Assembly (NCBI GenBank): GCA_024687125.1
Contig: JAILFA010000009.1
Coordinates: 62,001-126,000 of the forward strand
DNA: 64,000 nt
Direction: 5' to 3'
Source: Lachnospiraceae bacterium
GTDB lineage: Bacteria; Bacillota; Clostridia; Lachnospirales; Lachnospiraceae
A model generated the notes under the pieces. It saw only the letters and a program-made list of their open reading frames with translations. It was not told where the DNA came from and did no database searches. A program made the translations under genes and the position numbers. This document shows positions 1 through 7,961 of this stretch, piece by piece. The stretch's first letter is position 1; each line of letters opens with the position of its first letter.

Positions 1-1
1 C

Positions 2-829
2 GTTGAAAAGAATCTGAAAGGTATCTCTGAGACTCTGCAGACGATCGATCCGGACATTTTTTTCGCACAGGAGATCGATCTCAACAGTGACCGATCCTAT
101 CATATCGATGAAACAGAAAATCTTTTCTACTCCGGAAATCCGATCTTTCCGGAGGGGGCGGACAGTATGTTCGCCTGCAATTTCAGAGCCGCTTTTATCC
201 CGTATCCGATCCCGCCGATCGGCAAGGTCAATTCAGGGATCCTGACGGTTTCTTCCTATGCCGTAAGCCAGGCGCAGCGCATCTCACTGCCATGCCCGTT
301 TTCCTGGCCTGTAAGGACGGTCAATCTGAAGCGCTGTCTTCTTGTCAGCCGCATGCCTGTTGCGGACTCAGAGCATGAACTGGTACTCGTAAACCTTCAT
401 CTGGAAGCCTATGATGACGGAGAGGGCAAGATCAAGCAGACAAAGATGCTCGCGGATTTCCTTTCAAAGGAAGCAGGTCTCGGCAATTATGTGATCGTCG
501 GCGGCGATTTCAACCAGACATTTTCAAGCGTTGACAGCTCCGCGTATCCGATGCTCGAGGGCAACTGGCATGCGGGGAGTATCGAGGTCACTGATTTCCC
601 CGACGGGTTTTCTTTTTACATGGATCCTTCAGTCCCTTCCGGCCGGTCGATCCTGCACCCGCTCGCTACGGCACAGAATAAAGATCCGCAGCATTTTCAG
701 TATTACATGATCGACGGTTTTATCGTTTCGGATAATCTGGATGTAGAAAACTGTGAAACGCTTGATTACGGGTTTGTCTGCACAGATCATAACCCGGTCG
801 TACTTACGGTTTCGATCCCGGAGAGCTGA
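2..829 (+). CDS. Endonuclease/exonuclease/phosphatase family protein, 5' end cut by window
   Basis: The reading frame is open from base 2, so the ORF-track start at 167 is internal and the true start lies upstream of the window. The visible 275 residues carry the marks of the DNase I-like fold: an early acidic segment with the metal-binding Glu (FFAQEIDL), a GGDFN motif near the middle for the catalytic Asp/Asn, and a C-terminal TDHNPV for the catalytic His. Family members hydrolyse phosphodiester bonds in nucleic acids, phospholipids or inositol phosphates; the substrate cannot be told from this sequence. No membrane segment is seen in the visible part. The gene ends 15 bp before the amidohydrolase and probably shares its transcript. 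Confidence 0.85.
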   Translation, partial: VEKNLKGISETLQTIDPDIFFAQEIDLNSDRSYHIDETENLFYSGNPIFPEGADSMFACNFRAAFIPYPIPPIGKVNSGILTVSSYAVSQAQRISLPCPFSWPVRTVNLKRCLLVSRMPVADSEHELVLVNLHLEAYDDGEGKIKQTKMLADFLSKEAGLGNYVIVGGDFNQTFSSVDSSAYPMLEGNWHAGSIEVTDFPDGFSFYMDPSVPSGRSILHPLATAQNKDPQHFQYYMIDGFIVSDNLDVENCETLDYGFVCTDHNPVVLTVSIPES

Positions 830-844
830 GATAAGGAGAATACA

Positions 845-2161
845 ATGAAGACAAGGCTTTATAATGCTCGGATACTGACCATGGCGGATGATGCAGAACC
901 TTTCAGAGGCGAACTGTGGACGGACGGGGGCCGGATCATTTTTGCAGGGACCGATCAGGAGGCCGCTGAAAAGCGCAGACTCCCGGGTGATCTGTCTTTT
1001 GATGAAGAGATCGACTGCTCAGGCAACCTCCTCATGCCGGGATTCAAGAATGCACACACACACTCCGCGATGACGCTCCTCAGGTCAAGAGCCGACGACC
1101 TCCCGCTCGATAAATGGCTGAACGAGCAGATCTTTCCTGTAGAAGCCAAAATGACCGAGGATGATATCTACCATCTGACCAAGCTTGCTTTTCTGGAGTA
1201 TCTTTCCGGCGGGATCACAGCCTGCTTTGATATGTATCTGACGCCCCGGTCGATCGCCAGGGCAGCGAAAGATGCAGGCTTTCGCATGGTACAGGTCGGG
1301 GCGGTCAACAACTTTTCCCAGTCTCCTGAGCTCGTGGAGGAGATGTACCGGGAACTGAACGGAAAGGATCCGTTCAATTCCTATATCATCGGCTTTCACG
1401 CCGAATACACCTGCTCCCGCGATCTGCTCGAAAAGATCGCTGCTCTCGCCGAAAAGTACAAGGCTCCTGTCTATACGCATATCTCCGAAACCGCTTTTGA
1501 GGTCGCGGGATGCAGGGAACGATACGGCATGAGTCCCGTCGCTTTCCTGGACAGCCTCGGAATGTTCCGGTACGGCGGCGGAGGGTATCATCTTGTGCAT
1601 GTTGACGACGATGATATCGAGATCCTGAAAGAACGCGGTATGTATGCGGTCACCAATCCGGGGTCCAACACAAAGCTTGCGAGCGGGATCGCGCCGATCT
1701 CCAGGTATCTGACGGCGGGTGTTCCTGTAGCGATCGGTACCGACGGACCTGCCTCCAACAACGCTCTCGACATGTTCCGTGAGATGTTCCTCGTGACCGG
1801 TCTGGCCAAGCTGAAAGACAATGACGCATCAAGCGTGGACGCTGCGGAGGTCCTGAAGATGGCCACGGTAAACGGCGCGCATGCCATGGGTCTTGATGAC
1901 TGTGATACTCTGGAAGTGGGCAAACGCGCGGATCTCATCATGATCGATCTTATGCAGCCCAATATGCAGCCGGTCAACAATATCCGCAAGAATCTGGTCT
2001 ACAGCGGATCCAAGAGCAATGTGAAGCTGGTGATGATCGAAGGTGATATCAGATACAGGGATGGGGAATTCTTCATCGGCGAATCCCCGTCGGATATCTA
2101 TGCGCAGGCCGAGGAGATCAAAGCAAGGATCGATCGTGAGATGAAAGAACAGAAAGCATGA
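845..2161 (+). CDS. Amidohydrolase, MTA/SAH deaminase-like
   Basis: A 438-residue amidohydrolase of the subtype that deaminates 5'-methylthioadenosine, S-adenosylhomocysteine or related adenosines. The metal-binding HxH is visible in GFKNAHTHSAMTLLR (around residue 70); the following segment with DLPLDKWL and the Glu-rich stretch is typical of this group. Later ligands are seen in GFHAEYTCS, THISET and IGTDGPASNN (metal Asp). Length fits the family (about 430). Cytosolic. A RBS-like AAGGAG lies 7 nt before the ATG. It overlaps the next gene by ATGA. Exact substrate (MTA, SAH, deoxyadenosine) is not decided by sequence. Confidence 0.88.
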   Translation: MKTRLYNARILTMADDAEPFRGELWTDGGRIIFAGTDQEAAEKRRLPGDLSFDEEIDCSGNLLMPGFKNAHTHSAMTLLRSRADDLPLDKWLNEQIFPVEAKMTEDDIYHLTKLAFLEYLSGGITACFDMYLTPRSIARAAKDAGFRMVQVGAVNNFSQSPELVEEMYRELNGKDPFNSYIIGFHAEYTCSRDLLEKIAALAEKYKAPVYTHISETAFEVAGCRERYGMSPVAFLDSLGMFRYGGGGYHLVHVDDDDIEILKERGMYAVTNPGSNTKLASGIAPISRYLTAGVPVAIGTDGPASNNALDMFREMFLVTGLAKLKDNDASSVDAAEVLKMATVNGAHAMGLDDCDTLEVGKRADLIMIDLMQPNMQPVNNIRKNLVYSGSKSNVKLVMIEGDIRYRDGEFFIGESPSDIYAQAEEIKARIDREMKEQKA

Positions 2162-3942
2162 GCGATCCTGGATATATCTTCATAGCGATCATCATCTTCC
2201 TTGCTGCCGCTGCTGCGCTTGGGATCGTGAACGCGAGGCGCATCAGAAAGGATCAGCGGGAAAAGCTGCGCAGATCCTTCGGCACGTATCCCGGACATGA
2301 ATACGCCCCGGATGAGCTTGCAAGGATCCCGAGGTATTTTGAGAAACACGGAAAGGAAGCCCTTTTTTCTGTGGATGACATCACGGCAAACGACCTCGAT
2401 CTCTGGTCGCTGTTTGCCAGAGTCAACTACTGCCAGTCGGCGGCGGGAGAGGAAGTGCTCTATCACACGCTTCGTACTCCCGTTTTTCAGAAAGAGGAAC
2501 TGCAGAGCAGGGAGGAAGAGATCTGCTATTTTGCAGGCGATGAAGAAAGACGGCTCGATCTGCAGATGGCCTTTAAGGACCTCGGCGGTTCCGGAAAGTA
2601 CTCCGTCTATGATTACCTGGAGCGGCTTTCGGATGTGCCGCGAAAGAGCATACTGCCGCATCTGCTCGGGATCCTGGCCCTGATATGCTCGGTCGCACTC
2701 ATGTTTTTCAGCTTCGGATACGGGTTTATCGCACTCCTTGCCGTTGCAGGATGGCAGATCGTCACATATTACCGTGAAAAAAGCCTGCTGGATGCGTATC
2801 TATCCACCTTTGGCTATATGCTCAGGCTGCTTTCCTGCGGAGAGCATGCAGGCAGGATCCTGAAGTCCGCTGATAACAAGGCACTGCCGACATCCCTCTC
2901 CGCGCGCGCAGGGAACATCGAAGGACATCTCGAAGCCATGAGCCGCTTCAGGAGCGGCGCCGGGATGCTCCTCAACGCGTCAAGGACCAGCGGGAGCGGA
3001 AACCCGCTGGATATCATTGCCGATTATCTGCGCATGCTCCTGCATATCGATCTGATCAAATTCCAGCAGATGATCCGGGAAGCCGCCGCGCATACGCAGG
3101 ACATCGACGCACTCATCACCGATCTCGGAATGATCGAGGCGATGATCTCCGTCGCCTGTTTCCGGGCGTCGATACATGAACCCCCGGAAGGAACTAAAGG
3201 GTACTGTGTTCCCGAACACAGTGAAGACAAAGCACTCAGACTTCGTGTGAAGGACCTGCGTCATGTTCTGCTGGAGGAGGGGGCCGTTACAAATTCCATG
3301 GAGGTCTCACGAGGCGTCCTGCTCACAGGATCCAATGCCTCCGGAAAATCCACCTGGCTCAAGGCACTGGGGCTCGCCGCAGTCATGTCTCAGACGATCC
3401 ATACAGTCACAGCGTCTTCCTATGAGGCACCGCTTTCAAGGATCTATTCCTCCATGGCGTTAAGCGATGACCTGCAGGGCGGGGAGAGCTACTACATCGT
3501 GGAGATACGCGCGCTTTCCCGTGTGCTCGATGCGGCAGGCATGACGGATGCACCGCCGATCCTCTGTTTTATCGATGAAGTGCTGCGCGGCACGAATACC
3601 GTGGAGAGGATCGCGGCCTCCGCACAGATCCTGCATCATTTTTCTCACGAACGGGTTCTGCTCTTTGCGGCGACGCACGATCTGGAACTGACGACGCTGC
3701 TGGCGGATGTCTTCGACAATTACCACTTTGAAGGAACCCTGACAGAAAGCGATGTCTGCTTTGATTACCTGCTGAAGAAGGGCCCTTCGCAGACAAGAAA
3801 CGCGATCGGACTGCTGAAACGCTTCTCCTATGACAGCGAGATCACGGCGAATGCAGAAGAGATGGCAAAGCGCTTTGAGACGACCGGTATATGGTCCATG
3901 AATGGGGCGTCTGCGCAAAGTCAGGGGGCAAACAGATCATGA
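2158..3942 (+). CDS. Membrane-anchored MutS-family ATPase
   Basis: 594 residues. The N-terminus starts with a hydrophobic helix (about residues 4-24) and there is a second hydrophobic pair around residues 170-205. The C-terminal half is a MutS domain V ATPase: Walker [17 protein letters not shown] (around residue 385), Walker B with [13 protein letters not shown], and the ATHDLELT segment. It lacks the N-terminal mismatch-binding domain with the Phe-x-Glu motif found in true MutS, which is present elsewhere in this window (44589). Such proteins are annotated as MutS-related; their role is not established. The start overlaps the deaminase stop (ATGA) and its stop overlaps rnhA (ATGA), so translation is probably coupled. 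Confidence 0.8.
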   Translation: MSDPGYIFIAIIIFLAAAAALGIVNARRIRKDQREKLRRSFGTYPGHEYAPDELARIPRYFEKHGKEALFSVDDITANDLDLWSLFARVNYCQSAAGEEVLYHTLRTPVFQKEELQSREEEICYFAGDEERRLDLQMAFKDLGGSGKYSVYDYLERLSDVPRKSILPHLLGILALICSVALMFFSFGYGFIALLAVAGWQIVTYYREKSLLDAYLSTFGYMLRLLSCGEHAGRILKSADNKALPTSLSARAGNIEGHLEAMSRFRSGAGMLLNASRTSGSGNPLDIIADYLRMLLHIDLIKFQQMIREAAAHTQDIDALITDLGMIEAMISVACFRASIHEPPEGTKGYCVPEHSEDKALRLRVKDLRHVLLEEGAVTNSMEVSRGVLLTGSNASGKSTWLKALGLAAVMSQTIHTVTASSYEAPLSRIYSSMALSDDLQGGESYYIVEIRALSRVLDAAGMTDAPPILCFIDEVLRGTNTVERIAASAQILHHFSHERVLLFAATHDLELTTLLADVFDNYHFEGTLTESDVCFDYLLKKGPSQTRNAIGLLKRFSYDSEITANAEEMAKRFETTGIWSMNGASAQSQGANRS

Positions 3943-4430
3943 CGCATGTGACGGTCTATACGGACGGCGCTGCCCGCGGAAATCCTGACGGTCCCGGAGG
4001 CTACGGCGCAGTCGTACAGTTTGTCGACGCGAAGGGAACGCTCCATGAAAGAGAGTATTCGCAGGGCTATGACAGGACGACCAACAACCGCATGGAGCTC
4101 ATGGGTGTGATCATCGCCCTTGAAAATCTGACAAGATCATGCAGCGTGGATCTCTATTCCGATTCGCAGTATGTCATCAAAGCGATGACCGACGGCTGGC
4201 TGGAAAAGTGGAAGCGGCTCGGCTGGAAGCGCAGCCCCAAAGACGAGCTGAAGAACAGGGAACTCTGGATGCGCCTCGATCAGGCGATGGCAAAGCACGA
4301 GATCAGCTGGCACTGGGTCAGGGGACATGCGGGTCATCCGGAAAACGAGCGCTGTGACGGTCTCGCGACGGCCGCTGCCGATGCGCCGGAAGGACAGCTC
4401 CTGCATGATGACGGCGGTGATCTGCGATAG
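3939..4430 (+). CDS. rnhA: Ribonuclease HI
   Basis: Cleaves the RNA strand of RNA-DNA hybrids. The ORF track begins at 3891, but the start at 3939 (163 aa) is preferred: it follows an AGGGGG ribosome site, overlaps the upstream stop as ATGA, and gives the usual N-terminus with the catalytic Asp in [11 protein letters not shown]. The remaining catalytic residues are seen as the Glu of NNRMELMGV, the Asp of LYSDSQYV and the Asp near the end in NERCDGLA. The [15 protein letters not shown] stretch holds the conserved His. Length matches the bacterial type 1 enzyme (about 155). Cytosolic. Confidence 0.95.
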   Translation: MTHVTVYTDGAARGNPDGPGGYGAVVQFVDAKGTLHEREYSQGYDRTTNNRMELMGVIIALENLTRSCSVDLYSDSQYVIKAMTDGWLEKWKRLGWKRSPKDELKNRELWMRLDQAMAKHEISWHWVRGHAGHPENERCDGLATAAADAPEGQLLHDDGGDLR

Positions 4431-4435
4431 ATTTA

Positions 4436-4464
4436 TTGTACTGAAAAAGAAACTGTGCTATAAT
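4436..4464 (+). promoter_or_regulatory. Promoter of xpaC/telA, predicts leaderless mRNA
   Basis: TTGTAC at 4436-4441, a 17-bp spacer, and TATAAT at 4459-4464 with an upstream TG (extended -10, TGCTATAAT). Transcription should begin 6-8 nt after the -10, at about 4471-4472. The ATG at 4463 used by the ORF track sits inside the -10 box and would not be transcribed; the next in-frame ATG (4472) coincides with the predicted first base of the RNA. Confidence 0.8.
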
Positions 4465-4471
4465 GGCGCCT

Positions 4472-5680
4472 ATGAATGTCAATGACCTCTTAAATGTTGT
4501 AAGCGGCATATCAAGTGATGTCAGCCGCGCAATAGACTCCGGAGATTTCAGCGGCCTTGGCGATCGTACCAAGGAACGGATCAATTACGCAAAGCTGCAG
4601 ATGACACCGCCGGATCAGACGAGCGGTCTTGCAGGCATGTCCAGATCAAGGGCAAACGCTTCCCTGACATCCTATCAGTATAATCAGCCTCCGAACCTGT
4701 CGCTGTTTAGGCGTGACCGCGGACGGAGCGGGATCCTGCAGATCGTTGCGGGAACTGTCGGCGCTGTCTTCAGCGGTATCGGCGCCCTGTCCTTTTTTGG
4801 CGGAGCTGCCTCATCATCGGCTGCCGGGGGGATCCTGGGCGGGATCATGGGCGGTTTTCTGACCGGCGGCGGTCTTGTTCTCGGGGCTGTTTTTCTGATG
4901 TCCCTGGGACTGATCCATTCCGGTGTAAAGAGCAAGAAGCTCCTGCAGAAATACTACGAATACGGCGCGGCGATCGGTAACGCCGAGTTCATGCGGATCG
5001 ACCGCATTGCCGCATTGACAGGATCCACGACCAAGGAGGTCACAAAGAACCTCACGGCAATGATCCGTAAGAACATGCTCCCCGGTGCACGCTTTGACCG
5101 TCAGAAGACGACGATCATCCTGACGGAATCCGCTTATGAACAGTATAAGGCAGCCGAACAGGGACGGATCGAGCGGGAAGCCAAGCAGCAGATGCGCGGG
5201 GAACTCCCGGTCAATACCGCATCATCCAATCTGGACGGTGATGTACAGAAGATCATAGACGACGGAAATCGTGCGATCGTACAGGTCCGTGCGATCAATG
5301 ACGAGATCCCGGATACCCGTGTGATGTCCGACAAGCTTTACCGTCTGGAGGAGATCATGAAGAGGATCTTTGAGCAGGTCAGGAAGGATCCATCCAGTGC
5401 TGCGGATCTCAGAAAGTTCATGGATTATTATCTTCCCACGACGACCAAGCTGCTGACCGCGTATGTGGAACTCGACAGGCAGACGGTGCAGGGGGAGAAT
5501 ATCGTTAAGACCAAGGAAGAGATCGAATCCTCCCTGGATACGATCAATGATGCGTTCGAGCAGCTTCTCGACAGCATGTTCTCCGATATGGCGATGGACA
5601 TTTCAACGGATATCTCCGTTATGAAGACGATGATGGCACAGGACGGCCTCTCGCAGACGAGCGGGATGGGAATGCAGTAA
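4472..5680 (+). CDS. XpaC-like protein (5-bromo-4-chloroindolyl phosphate hydrolysis family)
   Basis: 402 residues from the ATG at 4472; the track start at 4463 overlaps the promoter -10. The N-terminal 70 residues are polar, followed by two hydrophobic, Gly/Ala-rich helices (about residues 88-155) and a long charged, mostly helical C-terminal part. The sequence and its position directly before a TelA-like gene match the XpaC family, where the pair is conserved in Firmicutes. XpaC was named for a phosphatase-like phenotype; no catalytic motif is apparent and its true role is unclear. The mRNA seems leaderless. The stop is 21 nt before telA, so the two form an operon. Confidence 0.75.
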   Translation: MNVNDLLNVVSGISSDVSRAIDSGDFSGLGDRTKERINYAKLQMTPPDQTSGLAGMSRSRANASLTSYQYNQPPNLSLFRRDRGRSGILQIVAGTVGAVFSGIGALSFFGGAASSSAAGGILGGIMGGFLTGGGLVLGAVFLMSLGLIHSGVKSKKLLQKYYEYGAAIGNAEFMRIDRIAALTGSTTKEVTKNLTAMIRKNMLPGARFDRQKTTIILTESAYEQYKAAEQGRIEREAKQQMRGELPVNTASSNLDGDVQKIIDDGNRAIVQVRAINDEIPDTRVMSDKLYRLEEIMKRIFEQVRKDPSSAADLRKFMDYYLPTTTKLLTAYVELDRQTVQGENIVKTKEEIESSLDTINDAFEQLLDSMFSDMAMDISTDISVMKTMMAQDGLSQTSGMGMQ

Positions 5681-5701
5681 ACGAAAGGAGAAAAGAGAAC
5701 C

Positions 5702-6877
5702 ATGGCTGAAGCATTTGAAGATCTTAAGGAAGAGGTACATGCCCCTACACTGACCTTTGATACACCGGAAGAGGTGCAGGCGAAAGAGGCAGAGGCGCAG
5801 AAACGCCCCGAAGTATCTGACGCGGAGCGCGAAAAAGGCATGGCGGAGGATGCCCGTCTTACCCCTGAAGAGATGGCTCAGGTCGATGCTTTTGTCGATC
5901 AGATCGATATCAGCAACAGCCAGGCGATCATGAACTACGGCGTCGGAACACAGAAGAAGATGGCCGATTTCTCCGAAAAGGCGATCGACAATGTCCGCAG
6001 CAAAGACATGGGCGAGGTCGGCAACATGCTTTCGAGTCTCGTCACACAGCTCAAGGACTTTGATGTCGATGAGAACGAAAAGGGATTCATGGCATTCTTT
6101 AAGAAGACCGGCAACAAGCTCGTCGCGATGAAAGCAAAATACGCCAAGGTTGAGACCAACGTCAATGCCGTCACGGGAGAGCTCGAAAAGCATCAGATCC
6201 AGCTCATGAAGGATGTCGAACTGCTCGATCGGATGTACGATCTGAACCTGAACTATTTCCGTGAGCTGACCATGTATATCATCGCCGGCAAGAGACGACT
6301 TGCCAAAGCCCGTGACGAGGAGCTTGTCGCCCTGCAGAAAAAGGCCGAGGAGAGCGGTCTGCAGGAGGATGCGCAGGCGGCCAAGGATTTCGCGGCACAG
6401 TGCGACCGCTTTGAGAAAAAGCTCTATGATCTGGAACTGACCAGGACGATCGCGATGCAGACCGGACCGCAGATCCGTATGGTGCAGAATTCCGATACGG
6501 TCATGGCGGAAAAGATCCAGTCCACGATCGTCAACACGATCCCGCTCTGGAAGAACCAGATGGTCATCGCTCTGGGTGTTGAGCACGCGAGCCAGGCGGC
6601 CAAGGCGGAGCGTGAGGTCAACGATATGACCAATGAGCTACTCAAGAAGAACGCCGACAAGCTCAAGACTGCTACAGTCGAAGCGGCCAAGGAATCCGAA
6701 CGCGGCATCGTGGACATCGAGACGCTCCGTCACACCAACGAACAGCTCATCTCGACGATCGACGAAGTCCTTGCAATCCAGAAGGACGGCAGGGAGAAGC
6801 GCAAGGCCGCACAGCAGGAACTGGTCGATATCGAGAATCAGCTCAAAGACAAACTGCTCCAGGCTGCAAAAAGTTGA
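5702..6877 (+). CDS. Toxic anion resistance protein, TelA family
   Basis: 391 residues, no signal peptide or membrane segment, strongly charged and predicted almost wholly helical. It matches the TelA/KlaA family (tellurite and toxic anion resistance), including the NYGVGTQKKMADFSEKAID stretch near residue 80 and a C-terminal half with IRMVQNSDTVMAEKI and IPLWKNQMVIALG. The AAAGGAGAAAAGAGAACC leader gives a good ribosome site. In Firmicutes TelA proteins usually sit beside XpaC, as here, and are linked to envelope stress rather than to tellurite alone; that role is family knowledge, not visible here. Confidence 0.88.
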   Translation: MAEAFEDLKEEVHAPTLTFDTPEEVQAKEAEAQKRPEVSDAEREKGMAEDARLTPEEMAQVDAFVDQIDISNSQAIMNYGVGTQKKMADFSEKAIDNVRSKDMGEVGNMLSSLVTQLKDFDVDENEKGFMAFFKKTGNKLVAMKAKYAKVETNVNAVTGELEKHQIQLMKDVELLDRMYDLNLNYFRELTMYIIAGKRRLAKARDEELVALQKKAEESGLQEDAQAAKDFAAQCDRFEKKLYDLELTRTIAMQTGPQIRMVQNSDTVMAEKIQSTIVNTIPLWKNQMVIALGVEHASQAAKAEREVNDMTNELLKKNADKLKTATVEAAKESERGIVDIETLRHTNEQLISTIDEVLAIQKDGREKRKAAQQELVDIENQLKDKLLQAAKS

Positions 6878-6911
6878 GTACTTGTGCCCGGTATTTCACG
6901 GGTACTAGTAC
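6878..6911 (+). other. Stem-loop directly after telA
   Basis: GTACTTGTGCCCG (6878-6890) can pair with CGGGTACTAGTAC (6899-6911): 12 of 13 positions pair (one T-T mismatch, one G-T wobble) around an 8-nt loop. It starts right after the telA stop codon. There is no T-tract behind it, so it is not a standard intrinsic terminator; an mRNA-stabilising or processing structure is possible. Confidence 0.55.
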
Positions 6912-6918
6912 GAAACTT

Positions 6919-6946
6919 GTTCCATCGAACGAATGTGAGATGGAAC
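6919..6946 (+). repeat. Perfect 8-bp inverted repeat before the small acidic gene
   Basis: GTTCCATC at 6919-6926 is exactly complementary to GATGGAAC at 6939-6946, with a 12-nt loop. It follows the 6878-6911 stem-loop by only 7 nt and ends 20 nt before the ATG at 6967. It could be an RNA hairpin in the leader of the next gene or an operator. Confidence 0.45.
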
Positions 6947-6966
6947 TTCATTTGAGAGAGGAAACC

Positions 6967-7272
6967 ATGGAAGATATCGAATTTCGTTACGATACACAGC
7001 TGCTGCTTGACAAATACGGACTTGACGAGGACGAGGCGGATGATCTGGTCGATGAGATCAGGGATTATATCCTAGAGAATTTCTCCGGCGACTGCCTGCT
7101 CGTCGCGGGAGATACCGGTGAAGACGATGTAGGCGGCGAAAAGGCCATTATCAAGCTCCACTACCACACCAATGAGCCCTGGCTCGTGCTGGAATACTGC
7201 CGGTCCGTCGGTGAGATCTATGACATTGTCGTAGAGGATATGCAGCGGCAGACAGCAGGACTGAAAGGGTGA
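6967..7272 (+). CDS. Small acidic protein of unknown function
   Basis: 101 residues from the ATG at 6967, which follows GAGAGAGGAAACC; the track start at 6874 overlaps telA and two stem-loops and gives an unlikely N-terminus. The protein is very acidic (for example LDEDEADDLVDEI), with no signal peptide, membrane helix or cysteine pattern. No family recognised. Its last bases overlap the GTG start of the metallophosphoesterase, so the two are likely translated in a coupled way. Two stem-loops precede it. Confidence 0.65.
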   Translation: MEDIEFRYDTQLLLDKYGLDEDEADDLVDEIRDYILENFSGDCLLVAGDTGEDDVGGEKAIIKLHYHTNEPWLVLEYCRSVGEIYDIVVEDMQRQTAGLKG

Positions 7273-7961
7273 GGTTTTACATCGCCGACTGCCATTTCTT
7301 TCACGAGAGCCTGAATGTCCAGATGGATAATCGAGGCTTTGCGTCGGGGCAGGAGATGAACAGATACATGCTCGATCAGTGGAACGGGCGTGTCAAAAAG
7401 AAAGATGAGGTCGTCATCATCGGCGACCTCTCCACAGGGAATGCGGAAGAGACGAACGCGCTGCTCGAAGAGCTGAACGGGCGTCTCTTTCTTGTGCGCG
7501 GAAATCATGACCGGTTCGGGCGGGACAGCAAATACCGGACAGACCGTTTTGAGTGGATCCGGGACTATGCGGAGCTTCATGACAATAACCGAAAAGTGAT
7601 CCTCTGTCACTATCCGATCATGTTCTATAACGAGCAATATCGCAGGAGAGTGCCGAAAACCGGCGGATTTACAGAAATCGAACCTTTATCTGTTGATGAG
7701 CTTGCTCCGAAAACATATATGCTCTACGGACATGTGCATGATACGACCGATGAACGCCTCATGCGCAGCTTCATCGCGCAGACAGGAAACACAGTGCGCA
7801 CGGATAAGGCAGGGAGAACCTATCATATTCCCTGTCAGATGATCAACTGTTTCTGCATGTTTTCTGATTATATACCGCTTACGCTGGATGAGTGGATCGA
7901 GAATGACAGGATCCGTTCAGGCGCGGGACAGGACCAGACGGATCAGGCTTTCGGCGTCTGA
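7269..7961 (+). CDS. Metallophosphoesterase
   Basis: 230 residues with a GTG start that overlaps the upstream stop (GTGA). Calcineurin-like phosphoesterase motifs are in order: D-x-H (IADCHFFHE, residues 5-11), GDLS (D-to-metal, around residue 56), GNHD (residues 77-80), a C-H-Y-P-I-M segment (around 117) and GHVHD (around 157). Such small cytosolic enzymes hydrolyse phosphomono- or diesters; the substrate is unknown. The last 45 bp overlap the 3' end of the convergent carboxypeptidase gene. Confidence 0.88.
   Translation: MRFYIADCHFFHESLNVQMDNRGFASGQEMNRYMLDQWNGRVKKKDEVVIIGDLSTGNAEETNALLEELNGRLFLVRGNHDRFGRDSKYRTDRFEWIRDYAELHDNNRKVILCHYPIMFYNEQYRRRVPKTGGFTEIEPLSVDELAPKTYMLYGHVHDTTDERLMRSFIAQTGNTVRTDKAGRTYHIPCQMINCFCMFSDYIPLTLDEWIENDRIRSGAGQDQTDQAFGV

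Noticed and set aside
4463-4471. ATG at 4463 as start of the XpaC-like gene
   Set aside because: It overlaps the TATAAT box and precedes the predicted transcription start.
6878-6911. Intrinsic terminator after telA
   Set aside because: The stem is good but no T-tract follows, so only a stem-loop is reported.
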